A stretch of DNA of 64,000 nt from Mayamaea pseudoterrestris (Eukaryota > Bacillariophyta > Bacillariophyceae > Sellaphorales > Sellaphoraceae), in contig BROI01000006.1 in assembly GCA_027923505.1 (NCBI GenBank), positions 124,001 through 188,000 of the forward strand. Reading direction: 5' to 3'. The position numbers and the translations under genes were made by a program. Position 1 is the first letter of the stretch; each line of letters begins with the position of its first letter. The notes beneath the pieces are model-generated. The model was not told the DNA's origin. It ran no database searches and worked only from the letters and a program-made list of their open reading frames with translations. Of this stretch, positions 19,298 to 29,824 are shown in pieces.

Positions 19298-19520
19298 ATG
19301 AAGTATCAGACAGCCTTGTTGCTTTCGTGCTCGCACTGGAGAGCGATGCTCTGCGCCGTCCGAAATTTCTTTCGCAGAGAAGCACCAAGGTCTTTGCCAC
19401 GGTCGAAGACAACGAAACAGGCAAATGTTGCGCAACGGACGGACACCAACCGTGACAGCATCATGACTTTGCTCACCACACTAATGTCCTGGAACCAAGT
19501 ACGAGAAACCAACACACCCA
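19298..19520 (+). pseudogene. Truncated 5' fragment of the carotenoid-isomerase-like gene
   Basis: Starts at an ATG matching that of the full gene at 34578 (MKY.QTALLLS) and shows about 220 bases of decayed homology, ending exactly at the duplication junction (19520) opposite 34802. Past this point the DNA continues into the start of unit B, so the chimeric frame 19211-19564 is a by-product. The fragment lacks the FAD-binding domain and cannot encode the enzyme. Confidence 0.85.
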
Positions 19521-20002
19521 TTGCCACGCATTCAATTTTCTCTATGTGTTACAGCTCCAAGTAGGTTAGTAGACGCTGGACACTACATGTAAGTGTTGTA
19601 CTGTATGCTGAAGAGACTACGAACGGTGAATGTATTATTTGTCCCAACAGAGATTCATGGGGCAGAGTAGGATCACAAGCGGCGAAACTGACACCCTTGG
19701 CAAGTATCATGTCGGTTGTGATTGGTGGTTGCAAAACTGACGTTCGATTGATTCTTCAAGTTAGACGTGACACTACCCCGTGAAAGAAGGCTGCCATCAA
19801 GGTGAAATGAGTCGTTGATAGGGACCTGTCATTGAACATGGCTATTGTGGCGTTGACATCGTGTTTGTGCGTCATTGGAACGAACGCGACGCTTCTCAGT
19901 TCAACAAGTCCGTTTTCTTGTTGATGGCCCCGTTCCATCATGCCACAAAACTCAATCAGCGCAAGCAAATAATCACTTATTCTGTTTCTCATACCCACAA
20001 CA

Positions 20003-20311
20003 ATGTCCTTTCAATCAAACATGAATTCCAACGATGAGCTGCTAGCGTCAGCGATGATGCTCTTCACCATCAGCGAAGATTCGTCTTCCTTTGACGCCGG
20101 GAGACCGTCGTCGTTTTCATCGCTCAGTGGCGACACTGTCCAACGAAGCGGCTGGGGCAATGCACTAACGAGAAGATCATACAAGAACGACCTATGCTTA
20201 CTTGCTGGCGACTCGCAACAGATGCGGCCCTCAGCCATGCAAAAGACTGCCTTTCAACGAGAAGCGGACACGTACGCCGCGTCGTACGGTTTCTTTGTCC
20301 AGACTTGCTGA
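20003..20311 (+). CDS. Conserved small protein of unknown function (102 residues), unit B
   Basis: Same length as the unit A copy, with about 12 replacements, mostly in the serine-rich N-terminal half (SFQSNMNSNDELL, ISEDSSSFDAGRP). The segment GDTVQRSGWGNALTRRSYKNDLC is unchanged. Equal length and absence of indels over 309 bases, next to indel-rich intergenic DNA, support a translated protein. The upstream leader 19791-19969 is nearly identical to that of unit A. Confidence 0.6.
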   Translation: MSFQSNMNSNDELLASAMMLFTISEDSSSFDAGRPSSFSSLSGDTVQRSGWGNALTRRSYKNDLCLLAGDSQQMRPSAMQKTAFQREADTYAASYGFFVQTC

Positions 20312-20486
20312 TCGAACGAAAACACAAAGCCAGCTACGGTATGCAATAGCGCTTACCTTTCACCAATAAAGCTGTTACTTGAACATTTCTGCACAAAAAA
20401 TCATGAACATACGCTGACCATCTACCATGCGCCGACTTAAATGACACGAAAACGAAATAATAATAACCATTTTTGACACCAACGAC

Positions 20487-21963
20487 TTATGTCTCTATTG
20501 TTTTTCGTTTTTTATCGTAGACGCAAGTCAATGATCCCATTTTGAGAGGTGGAGATGAGTGCTCGAATAGTGTCACGTCAATCGTGGACTGCATGAGATT
20601 CTCCACGACCGATTGCAAGGCTTTGCCCGTCTGCTTAAAGTCTACACATGGCATGCGAGACCGCAGTGATTAGCAGTTGTACTGCACGCGACTCGTCTTT
20701 CTCAATTGACTTACCTGGCCCTGGGTTGACTTCAAGCAAGTACACTTGCCACTCCGTGTCAATGACAAAGTCAAGTCCAAAGTGCTCGAAGCAATCTTCC
20801 ATGGGCGAAAACACACCAAACTCCGTCTCGTAAGCACGAAACAGTTCCGAGACAATGGCGTGCATGTCCAGCAGCACCTTGTCGGAACGTGAGCGAGCGT
20901 CGTGTATATCTTGACATGTTCCATCCCGCATCAGCATTGTCAAGACTGCGTCGGATCCCCACTGATGCACACAATCCTTCTCGGAAAAGTTGGGATCAAT
21001 CTCTTGGTAAGCAGTATTGGTAATATGAGCAGTCAATTGGTCAAAATCGTTTTGTCGATAGGCAGTTCCGCTCATGAGAGCGAGGCAATCGTTGGAAAAG
21101 TAAACTTGCAAAGCGCCGACAGCGACAATATAGGCACGAATGTGGAATTTGCGTTTGCGGAGCGTCAAGGGATTTGCAATGTAGCGCTGTAGAACCCTGA
21201 AACGGCATATAGAGGCAGTTAAGCATATATCAAGATCCTCATTATACCACATGGATTCACAGCCTTACCATTCACGAATGTCAGACTCACTCCAGCAAAT
21301 GTCCAATATTTGTTCGTAAACATGGACCAAGTATATGCCTACGCCCTTGTTCACCGTGCTTCCTTTGAGTATCCAAACTGCTTCTTCGACCAACCGGCTT
21401 TCCATCAGTAGCTTTGCAGGTTCCAAACATTGCTCCAAGAGTTGTCGCTGATTGATATTGTTCGATCCAGAAGCCGACACTGACGACCCCACGACGAACT
21501 CCGCCATGTTTGCGCCACTTCCATTCTCCCAGACTGCCCACGTATCAAGTATGACAGTCTCTGGTATAGCATTTTTCAATACACTCTTTGGATGCTTGGA
21601 AACATGTCGATTTAAGTAGAGTGCCAGTTGCGCCTTGCGCGACAAGCCCTTGCGGATGCGGTAGCTGCTCGCACGTACGTGCGTTTGCTGCCAGTGGATG
21701 CGCTCATACTCGCTCCACGAAAAGTCACAGTCTACTGGCAGCTGGACAGCTTCCATTCCTTCTCCGGCACCAAGTGTGACGAGAAAGTGGCGCGATGCGA
21801 GTGCGTGATGAATGATGGAACGAGTGTATGGTTCGTCAATGTCGAGGTAAATGCGATTGTACTTGCGTTTGGCTCGTGGCACTGATTTTTCAGTTTGACA
21901 TTCATTTCCGTTTGCAACATTCAAGACGGAAAACTTGATGGTGGGCTGCAGTTGCAGAGACAT
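20487..21963 (-). CDS. Tubulin-tyrosine-ligase-family protein, unit B (three exons)
   Basis: Exons 21269-21963, 20715-21196 and 20487-20641, with the same exon lengths (695, 482, 155) as unit A and introns of 72 and 73 bases. This agreement confirms the gene model in both units. The ATP-grasp motifs WILKGSTVNKGVG and LLEVNPGPDF are intact, so this copy should also be active. Replacements concentrate in the N-terminal 30 residues (NVANGNECQTEKSVPRAKRK). The intron sequences share only their ends and a few blocks. Confidence 0.88.
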
Positions 21964-22143
21964 GAGATGATAGTTGCAAATGGCCGATCATTGGCAATGC
22001 CCATGGTGGAAATCATTGGTTTGGCGGCGTGACGGAAACGTGCTCGGTTTCGGTGCGACATTGTGTCACGCTTTTTCGTTTCGCTTTGGCGCAGTATCTC
22101 GTCGTCCATGGCGAACCGCTCATCCATTTGAGCGACTCATAGC

Positions 22144-23784
22144 ATGACGAAACGGAGCAGTAGCAAGAGTGACAATGACTCGAACGATGGAATGACTCAA
22201 CGGGCCATTCGAGGAACTCTCCTCACCTTTCTGCTGCGAGTCGTGTCCTTTGTCGGCACGCAGTGGACGCTGCGATTCATTGGCGACAATCCTGCCATTC
22301 TCGGTCGAGCGTCCATACAACTCGAACTCTTATTGACGACCATTTTGTTTGTGAGTCGCGAAGGCTTTCGACTGGCCTTGACGACTCGAAACAGAGCGTC
22401 GGAATGTGTTTCTAGCTCGACGGACAGCGTATGGAACGTTGCGTGGCTCTCGATACCAACCTCTCTCGTCGTGTCGCTTGTCGCCTTGTGCTGGCATTGG
22501 ATGTCAACCTCAAGCATTAGCACTAACAATGACGCCGACTATCGACTCGCCGGAGTCTTGTTTTGCGTCAGCTGCATCATTGAAGGATGCGCGGAACCGG
22601 CCGTCCTGCAGTCGCTTTGCAACCTGAACGTTGCCGCCAAGGCGTCGGCGGAAGGTTTGGCGACGCTGGCCAAGGCCATGGCAACGGTTGTGCTGCTGCA
22701 GTACCTTCAAAGCGACTGGCCTGTCACAGCCTTTGGCGTCGCGCAACTAGTATACGCGACAATCTACTTTGTTGTCCTGTGGCAAAGTGCGTGGAAGTCT
22801 ATTGATAGAGCACAAGTATTAGGACCCTACGACAAGCATACATGTTACATGGTTAGCGTCTTTACACTCCAAGGTTTCTTCAAGCATTTGCTGACGGAAG
22901 GAGACAAGCTTGTCTTGACGACACTCAGTGGTGCCTACGACCAAGGCATTTACGCCATGGCCAGTGCCTACGGAAGCTTGGCGGCGCGCATGCTGCTGCA
23001 ACCCATGGAGGAGAATGCTCGACTACTATGGAGTCGACTAGCGTCAACCGTGTCGTCCGAGTCAAACGAGGCAGTTGATCGACTCCAAACGTCATATACT
23101 AATCTGGTCAAGCTTGTCATGTACATTGGTTTCACGTTTAGTTGTTTGGCAGCCAACTACACTGGCATTCTACTTGCTGTCATGGCGGGTCGCAAGTGGG
23201 GCGACAATCGAGAGGCGGCGGCGGTCTTGAGCGCCTTTTGCGTCTACACGGCGTTCATGGCGTGGAATGGCATGACGGAAGCGTTCGTGTACAGCGCAAC
23301 GTCCACAGGTGCCGACATGGGAAAACTTGGTGCAATGCATGCTGGCATTGCAGTGGTGTTTGCGGGTGTTGCATCAATCGCCGTGGCACGACATGGAACC
23401 GTCGGACTAGTTGCTGCCAATTGCGTCGCCATGTTTTGTCGTGCCATTTATTCCGTCGTCTTTGCCGCACGCTTCTTTTCGCGTCGAAAGCAGCAATCGT
23501 TTCGAGGAACATTGTCAAGGTTGTTGCGCGACATGCTTCCGCACGCAGCAGTCCTCTTTTCGTTTGCTGCCTGCTATATAGTAACAGCTTGGTCTAGGAT
23601 GCGCATGATGGATCAGGTTGTCATAGGTGACATAATGACGGCAAGTTCCGCTTGGTTTCGATTGGCAAGTGAGCACATCGTGATTGGTGCCACTTGCTTC
23701 GTGGGCTTGCTGTCGGTAGCCTACGCCGCAGAACGGGATTTCCGACTATCTTTATTAAAGCTATGGAGCGGTAAAAGTGAATAA
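22144..23784 (+). CDS. RFT1: RFT1-family protein, unit B
   Basis: 546 residues, one codon shorter than unit A because a serine is missing in the cytosolic loop AARFFSRRKQQSF. Other differences are in the hydrophilic N-terminus (MTKRSSSKSDNDSNDG) and in the loop near residue 120 (STSSISTNNDAD). Membrane segments and the family motifs GDKLVLTTLSGAYDQG and AGRKWGDNREA are unchanged. Both units therefore keep an apparently functional RFT1, which is usually single-copy in eukaryotes. Confidence 0.92.
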   Translation: MTKRSSSKSDNDSNDGMTQRAIRGTLLTFLLRVVSFVGTQWTLRFIGDNPAILGRASIQLELLLTTILFVSREGFRLALTTRNRASECVSSSTDSVWNVAWLSIPTSLVVSLVALCWHWMSTSSISTNNDADYRLAGVLFCVSCIIEGCAEPAVLQSLCNLNVAAKASAEGLATLAKAMATVVLLQYLQSDWPVTAFGVAQLVYATIYFVVLWQSAWKSIDRAQVLGPYDKHTCYMVSVFTLQGFFKHLLTEGDKLVLTTLSGAYDQGIYAMASAYGSLAARMLLQPMEENARLLWSRLASTVSSESNEAVDRLQTSYTNLVKLVMYIGFTFSCLAANYTGILLAVMAGRKWGDNREAAAVLSAFCVYTAFMAWNGMTEAFVYSATSTGADMGKLGAMHAGIAVVFAGVASIAVARHGTVGLVAANCVAMFCRAIYSVVFAARFFSRRKQQSFRGTLSRLLRDMLPHAAVLFSFAACYIVTAWSRMRMMDQVVIGDIMTASSAWFRLASEHIVIGATCFVGLLSVAYAAERDFRLSLLKLWSGKSE

Positions 23785-24013
23785 TAGCTGGACTGATACA
23801 TTTAACCGTTAGCCTACGTATCGGAGGATGTGCGGTGTCGCGACGAAGACCCGTTGTATTAACACAGTCAACGCACTGGACCACATTTTTGTCGCCGACG
23901 ATTTTGGCTTTCTCTTATCTACTTTGGGTGGCGATGCTTAACTCCATTACCAGCGACCAAGAGATTAGCCTATGGAACTGGGATCCGGTAGGGCGGCAGA
24001 ACATTCGTATCAT

Positions 24014-25126
24014 CTACGCACACGCATCCTCGTCAAAGTCACTGCCCTTCAATCCCGCCTTTTCAATTTGCATCACGAGCTTTTTCTTCTTTTCGCGTAG
24101 CATGAACACTGCCAGCTTGAGTCGATCGAACAAGTTGTCAATGTCAAGCGCCTGCACACGAAACATGGCATCTTGTTCCGGCAGAATCTCTGTACAAAAT
24201 GCTGCCCAACCAATGGCTGTTAGTTCCTGAGGGGTCCGGTCGCCTGAATTTTGGTTGGAAAGTTGGTATCCCTGCGTGTCAGTTTCCAAGGCGACTTGGT
24301 AGGCGGTGCGGAATCGCTGAAGGCGATCAGACTCTGCATCGTCAGCCTCATCATCATCGTCTTCATCATCATCTGCAATACTACTTGGTTCGGAGTAGAA
24401 GCGGTCCTCTAGCTTGGCAATATTGATCCGTCGTTGCATTTCTGCATCTTCCTCGTCGTCGTCTTCCTCATCCCCATTTTTTTGCGAGCTTCCCTTCTCG
24501 CCCCTCGCCTGGTCCAGTCTTCGCTCCGAACTAGTCAGCCACAGCGACAACTCTTCAATGTTACTGGCCAGTAAATTCGGCAGATCCATATTGGGTGGAA
24601 GCTTGTCGGAAAGTTCCGTGCAAACCGCTTTCAGGTAAGGTTCCGTCTGCTTGATTTCCAATAGCTGCGCCCGTCCAACGCAACGAATGGTGACAAATAT
24701 ACCGAACCCATCCATGCGCGCGTAACTCTCAATCTCGCAGAGCGGGACCGTCTGAATGATGCCCGCATTGGCCAATAGTCCCATGGCAACAACTCCAGAG
24801 TGGTTTTGTATAGCATCGTCGAAGAGTTGGAGGAAGCGATCTTCGTAGAGCCGCAGCTGCTTGGTTTCGCCCTGCAGCAAGACCTCCTCGTGCGCAAACG
24901 GCAAGAGACAGACTGACTTTGGCAAACCGCCACCTTGCTCCGCGCCCAGGGGACGCGAAATAGCAACGTCAAAGTCCGTGTCGCGCCACTCGGCAATGCC
25001 AAATAAGTGGTGCCGACGAAGCAGTGAGTGTTGTTGATGGTGGCGAGCCTTTCGTCGACCGGCAATGAAGCCGTTGGTACAATCAATGAACGTCAGCGCA
25101 AGTGATATAGCTAGAATGGCCTTCAT
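24014..25126 (-). CDS. Plastid-targeted LON substrate-binding-domain protein, unit B
   Basis: 370 residues, the same length as in unit A. The N-terminal 65 residues are identical at the DNA level because they fall in the 794-bp identical tract; replacements begin further in (DRFLQLF, AQLLEIKQTEPY, SSQKNGDEED, VFMLREKKKK). The LON pattern and the acidic linker are kept. It is divergent from the oxidoreductase at 25377 with a 250-base shared promoter. Confidence 0.85.
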   Translation of the reverse strand: MKAILAISLALTFIDCTNGFIAGRRKARHHQQHSLLRRHHLFGIAEWRDTDFDVAISRPLGAEQGGGLPKSVCLLPFAHEEVLLQGETKQLRLYEDRFLQLFDDAIQNHSGVVAMGLLANAGIIQTVPLCEIESYARMDGFGIFVTIRCVGRAQLLEIKQTEPYLKAVCTELSDKLPPNMDLPNLLASNIEELSLWLTSSERRLDQARGEKGSSQKNGDEEDDDEEDAEMQRRINIAKLEDRFYSEPSSIADDDEDDDDEADDAESDRLQRFRTAYQVALETDTQGYQLSNQNSGDRTPQELTAIGWAAFCTEILPEQDAMFRVQALDIDNLFDRLKLAVFMLREKKKKLVMQIEKAGLKGSDFDEDACA

Positions 25127-25376
25127 CTTTTATTCAGTATTCAGACGAAAGGATAGAGTATGACACTATTGATTCTACCCTTTGAAAGACGTGCGTCGCC
25201 GATCGGCTGACAAAGAATTTCGGCATGGCGCGCATCCGGCGCGGCGGGTTTAAGTACCGGTACGAGTGACACCTGATGTGTCAGCGACAGCCATGCAAAA
25301 GATCCGATTCCTTATCCATCACACCCACTTTTCGACCATCTCTTCTTCTACTCGATAAAGGCAATCATTTTTGAGC

Positions 25377-26684
25377 ATGACCTCCACTAGCAATGAGAAT
25401 ACCCTACCCTTACTTGACGTCTTGATGATTGGAACGGGCGAGTACACGACTGGCTGCACAGGCGCATCCGGCGAAGCCTCCCAGAGTGACAAGGGAGCTG
25501 GCGTCGTTGCCTTGACCATGCTGGATTTGCAAAGGAGGGGCAAGATTGGCAAGATCGCCATGGTAGGGGTTAATGGCACAAAGTTTCCAGTCATTCGCAA
25601 GCACATGCAAGCTAACATTGGTAGTGTATACAAGGGATTGGATCCAAGCACTATAGAGACATTTCCAAAGGATGATGAAATCGATCCACAGGCTTACATG
25701 TCAGCCATCAACAGTTACTCAGACAGCAAGCATCGCATCGCCATTATATTCACACCCGACGACACGCACTTTGACATTGGCATGGCTTGCATTCGCGCTG
25801 GCATTCACGTCTTGGTCACCAAACCCATTGTGCAAACGCTCCAGCATCACCAGCTACTGCAGGAGGAAGCACGCAAGTACAACGTGTTGGTTGCCGTCGA
25901 AGTCCACAAGCGATGGGATCCGTTCTACGCCGACGCGCGCGACCGAATTCGATCGTGGCAGGACGACTTTTCCTACATGACGGCCTACATGTCGCAGCCA
26001 AAGTTTCAGTTGCACTCGTTCCGGGCGTGGGCGGGCAAGTCGTCCGACATTAGCTACTACTTGAACTCGCACCACGTGGATTGGTCCGAGTGGACGTTGC
26101 ACGGCAAGGCCAAACCAGTGAGAGTGGTGGCGACGGCATCGAACGGCATTGCGCAAGCCATGGGCTTGCCAACGGAAGATTCCATTACATTGACAGTCAC
26201 GTGGCTGAACTTGCAGTCCAAGCATTGTGGCTGCGCCGTATATACGGCATCATGGGTCGCTCCCAAGAGCGACGTGCACTCGCAGCAGCGCTTCCACTAC
26301 ATGGGCGCGTCGGGCGAAGTTGTCATTGACCAGGCGCACCGCGGCTGCACCATGAGCACGGACGAAGGTGGTTTCGCCTCGATTAATCCATGTTTCATGA
26401 AGTACACGCCCAATCATGACGGCGAGTTTGCCGGACAAGCGAGCTACGGTTACAAGAGTTTTGATGTGTTTGTTGATGCGGTGCGCGAGATTCAAGCCTC
26501 TCGAAAGCAACCGAGTGACTTTGACAATGGCGGATTGGCGACGGTGCATACCACGTTGCAGGGCACGGCGATACTGGAAGCCGGTCGCAAGAGTTTGGAT
26601 GCCGACTCGAGGCCCATGGATATCTTGTATGACAGTCATGAGAGCCTTATTCCTGTTGACATCAAGGCTCATGAATTCAAGTAG
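25377..26684 (+). CDS. GFO/IDH/MocA-family oxidoreductase, unit B
   Basis: 435 residues, same length as unit A. The first 115 codons are DNA-identical to unit A; beyond 25720 there are scattered, mostly silent changes and a few replacements ([36 protein letters not shown]). The VTKPIVQTL lysine-proline motif and [14 protein letters not shown] are unchanged, so catalytic ability should be shared. Starts at the first ATG of the frame. Confidence 0.87.
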   Translation: MTSTSNENTLPLLDVLMIGTGEYTTGCTGASGEASQSDKGAGVVALTMLDLQRRGKIGKIAMVGVNGTKFPVIRKHMQANIGSVYKGLDPSTIETFPKDDEIDPQAYMSAINSYSDSKHRIAIIFTPDDTHFDIGMACIRAGIHVLVTKPIVQTLQHHQLLQEEARKYNVLVAVEVHKRWDPFYADARDRIRSWQDDFSYMTAYMSQPKFQLHSFRAWAGKSSDISYYLNSHHVDWSEWTLHGKAKPVRVVATASNGIAQAMGLPTEDSITLTVTWLNLQSKHCGCAVYTASWVAPKSDVHSQQRFHYMGASGEVVIDQAHRGCTMSTDEGGFASINPCFMKYTPNHDGEFAGQASYGYKSFDVFVDAVREIQASRKQPSDFDNGGLATVHTTLQGTAILEAGRKSLDADSRPMDILYDSHESLIPVDIKAHEFK

Positions 26685-27044
26685 AAACGGTACATAGGTA
26701 CATATGAAGGTTTCAAAAGTTATGGGCTCGATATTAATGTATCGAATTAGGCTGTATGTTACAATGTTGTCTCGGGTTGGACGGACAATGCGACTCTAAT
26801 TCGCATTTAATTTCCAATTGCTGCTGGTATCAATATAATATTTACTGCACATGGTCTCGTTGCGAAAGAGCTGCTTTGCTCGTGCAATGGGGACGACGTT
26901 TCGAAACCGATGTGACAAGTTTGAATTAGTGCGACATGCTCGCGCGATCCACGCGCAGCGATCACCGTTGCTCTCTGCTCACAGGCAGACTGTCATATTT
27001 GTATACAAGGCATTGTCAATTAGAATGTACAACAGGGATTAGCA
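26685..27044. other. Intergenic region, no gene seen
   Basis: 360 bases corresponding to 11383-11751 but strongly diverged, with several indels. Only the last 20 bases before the lipase-maturation-factor ATG and scattered short blocks are shared. No repeat, RNA gene or conserved frame is visible. Confidence 0.5.
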
Positions 27045-28994
27045 ATGGGTTCTCTAGTTGCAGCAATCTTCTTGCTCTCTGCATTCGCAAATATTGCGTC
27101 AGGATTCCTACAGCCGGCGCGGCATGCGAGAACTCCGTCCCTGCCGTTTGACCAGAGACTCGACCATGATTCGCAAGCAATTCTCACGGCTACTGGAAGT
27201 CGATTCTCCTCGCAACTGAAACGAAGGAAAACATCTCTCCATATTTCTGATCCTTCTCTACTACTCATGTCGAATAGTGTACAGAAAACATCACAATTTT
27301 TGGTCCGCATTGTCTTTCTGCGCGCCATGGCGTTTGTGCACCTTGTTGCCTTTTTGGTCGCACTGCATCAAAACAAGGCACTCATTGGCGACGACGGAAT
27401 CACTCCGGCCAAAAATGTGCTGAACGCGGCCGGATTGCGTGGCAAATTGATCAAGGAGCATCGAAAGCACAGGGACGACGATGCCCGAGGGACGCCAGAG
27501 CAACAACCTGCTGCCACTGAAATGTCCAAATCGTCCAAACGGAGTTCACTTTCGCGATTCATACACAACAATCCAAAACTCTCTCGACTTCAACACAAAT
27601 TTGCAAAGTTACGCGAATTGTTGTGGGATCGATGCGACGCCATGCATCGACCAGTGATTACGCTCCTATGGCTCGCCAAGGATCGCAACAAGCTTAATCC
27701 TTGGCTGGATGGAATTGCTATTGCAGGCTTGTCCATGTCCGCTCTCATATTGCTTCTCGGATCGGCCAATGTACCCCTCGTCTTTGGGCTGTGGCTCTGT
27801 CAAAGATCGCTCATGTCGGTTGGAGGTCCATTCTATGGGTTTGGCTGGGAGCCACAGCTCAATGAACTGTCGTTCCACGCACTCCTTCTCGTGCCGCTAC
27901 TGTCGCTGCAGCAAATACCACACTTACCAGTCTCGCCCATTATAGCATGGACCTTTCGCTGGATGCTGTTTCGCATCATGATGGGTGCCGGCTTGATCAA
28001 GTTTCGATCGGGCGACACCAAGTGGAAGGACGGAACGGCCATGCAATATTTTTACGAAACGCAACCCGTCCCCAATCCACTGTCCCGGTACTTTCATTGG
28101 ATGCCCAAGCCGTGGCACACGTTTGAAGTGTGGGCGAACCATTTTGTTGAAGTTTTGGCGCCGTGGCTTTTGATCATTCCGGGCTTGCCTCTGTTTTGGC
28201 GACGTGCGGCTGGACTCATCCAAATCAATTTTCAAGCCATTTTGATTCTGAGCGGCAATTTGAGTTTCCTCAACTGGCTGACCATGGTGCCGGCAATCAT
28301 GTGTTTGGATGATGGTTTTGTCGGAGGCTTGTTTTCGGCGTCGACGCGTACCAGAGCCATGGGAGCGGCATGGACCTATTCTACAACCACAATGCGGCAA
28401 CTAATTAATGTTGGCTTTCTCGGATTGGTCGCATGGTTGAGCATACCCGTGGTCAAGAACCTTCTTTCCGAGAAGCAAATAATGAATTTTTCGTTCGATC
28501 CACTGCGACTGATCAATACGTACGGTGCTTTTGGAACTGTCAGCGAAGAAAGGGAAGAGTTCATTATCTCGGCAGCACCTGATTTTGACGGTCCTTGGAA
28601 AGAATACGAATTTAAAGTGAAGCCAGGAGACGTCAATAAACATCCACGATGGATTTCGCCGTATCATTATCGCTTGGATTGGCAGCTATGGATCGCTTCC
28701 GCATGCCGATCCCTGGACCGTAGCCCGTGGTTGCTCTCGCTATTGCTGAAACTGCTTCAGCGAAATGAGGCTGTCTTAGACCTACTTGACGGCGATCCAT
28801 GGAAAGGATACGCAGAAAAACCAAAGTATATTCGGGTTGACCGCTACCGGTACAAGTTTCACAAGCCGACGAGCCGAAACGACCCGGTTTACTGGGACAG
28901 GGAATACGTAGGGCGAGTCTATCCAAGGCAAGGGCTTGCAACCCAAGAGGGAATTAAAGACGACATTAGGCGTCTAAGGCTACTTTATGGCTAG
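27045..28994 (+). CDS. Lipase maturation factor (LMF1/2) family membrane protein, unit B
   Basis: 649 residues, one more than unit A. The extra residue lies in the hydrophilic linker near residue 160 (GTPEQQPAATEMSKSSKRSS), which is also the most variable part. Membrane core and C-terminal domain (FYETQPVPNPLSRYFHWMP, LRLINTYGAFGTV, SPYHYRLDWQLW) are almost unchanged. The signal peptide reads LSAFANIASGFLQP here. Both copies appear functional. Confidence 0.92.
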   Translation: MGSLVAAIFLLSAFANIASGFLQPARHARTPSLPFDQRLDHDSQAILTATGSRFSSQLKRRKTSLHISDPSLLLMSNSVQKTSQFLVRIVFLRAMAFVHLVAFLVALHQNKALIGDDGITPAKNVLNAAGLRGKLIKEHRKHRDDDARGTPEQQPAATEMSKSSKRSSLSRFIHNNPKLSRLQHKFAKLRELLWDRCDAMHRPVITLLWLAKDRNKLNPWLDGIAIAGLSMSALILLLGSANVPLVFGLWLCQRSLMSVGGPFYGFGWEPQLNELSFHALLLVPLLSLQQIPHLPVSPIIAWTFRWMLFRIMMGAGLIKFRSGDTKWKDGTAMQYFYETQPVPNPLSRYFHWMPKPWHTFEVWANHFVEVLAPWLLIIPGLPLFWRRAAGLIQINFQAILILSGNLSFLNWLTMVPAIMCLDDGFVGGLFSASTRTRAMGAAWTYSTTTMRQLINVGFLGLVAWLSIPVVKNLLSEKQIMNFSFDPLRLINTYGAFGTVSEEREEFIISAAPDFDGPWKEYEFKVKPGDVNKHPRWISPYHYRLDWQLWIASACRSLDRSPWLLSLLLKLLQRNEAVLDLLDGDPWKGYAEKPKYIRVDRYRYKFHKPTSRNDPVYWDREYVGRVYPRQGLATQEGIKDDIRRLRLLYG

Positions 28995-29062
28995 CACAGT
29001 TGCAAATTGATAGACTTGTGTAAGAGTTAAATTGTTATTGTAACAGGCAAAGTGACGAACAT

Positions 29063-29824
29063 CTACACAGAGGTCAGCTCAAGCTTGGTTCCCATGCCCA
29101 TGTCCATACCATCATATTGTGCCACGGCCTTTTTAGCATCCTCAATGTCTTCATACGTAACCTTTCCTCGTAGCACTGGAAAGTCATCATCCTCCTTGCA
29201 CTCAAACTCAGTCACAGATCCAAGCGACTCTAGGGTCATTTTGCAAGCTGCTTCACCCATATTTGCGGGAAACCCTGAAAATGATAGTGTTGGCGACTTG
29301 ACTGGAGGAGGAGCTGTCATTGCTGCTTCAGTTTGTCGAATCAGTGCCTTGTAGTCCTTGCCGTAACGTTGCAATGCAAGCTCCTTGTTGTTAATGTATT
29401 CTGCGACAACATTCTGTGCATTGTGATCATCCTTATCCTTTAGTGTCTGGTAAAACTCTTTAAATGCAGGCTTGGTCCACATTGCCTCCTCAAACTTGGA
29501 GGAAAACTTGTCTGGCCTCTTCATCTTTGCCGCCGTGCCCTTCAATTGACCGCTCATTCGAAGACGAGCCTCTACGAGCATGAGCTTCACGTCCATCTCA
29601 TTCATGGATGCTGGCACACGAATGCCTTGTTGCTGCAACTCTTCCTCCACGTCGTCGAACTCCATTGGCTGAACCTTGGCAAATTCTTCAGCCACGACAG
29701 GATCATTGTAGTCAATCGCCATGCGCAGTGGCTGCGTCGTCCTTCCAGCCGAAGGTGCGACGAAGAATGCATTCGCTACGGAAACAAGCGCCAGCAGGAG
29801 AACTGCGCAACGGATTTGAGCCAT
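29063..29824 (-). CDS. Plastid-targeted protein with RRM-like C-terminus, unit B
   Basis: 253 residues, the same as unit A. Replacements are almost all in the targeting peptide (AQIRCAVLLLALVSVANAFF, GRTTQPLRM) plus a V-to-A change in LMLVEARLR. The mature part is otherwise identical, a sign of strong purifying selection. The frame runs open upstream to 30034 here but not in unit A, so that extension is not coding. Confidence 0.75.
   Translation of the reverse strand: MAQIRCAVLLLALVSVANAFFVAPSAGRTTQPLRMAIDYNDPVVAEEFAKVQPMEFDDVEEELQQQGIRVPASMNEMDVKLMLVEARLRMSGQLKGTAAKMKRPDKFSSKFEEAMWTKPAFKEFYQTLKDKDDHNAQNVVAEYINNKELALQRYGKDYKALIRQTEAAMTAPPPVKSPTLSFSGFPANMGEAACKMTLESLGSVTEFECKEDDDFPVLRGKVTYEDIEDAKKAVAQYDGMDMGMGTKLELTSV

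Larger units (their letters stand above)
4210..19520. repeat. Tandem segmental duplication, left unit (A)
   Basis: A 15.3 kb unit in direct orientation, followed immediately by unit B. Homology between the units starts at 4210 (matching 19521) and the unit ends at 19520 (matching 34802). The start-to-start offset is 15,311 bases. Unit A holds ten genes plus the first part of a carotenoid-isomerase-like gene, which is cut at the junction. Coding regions differ by a few percent and most intergenic DNA differs far more, with many indels. Some stretches are identical. I see no long repeat at the breakpoints, which argues against simple unequal crossing-over between repeats. Confidence 0.93.
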
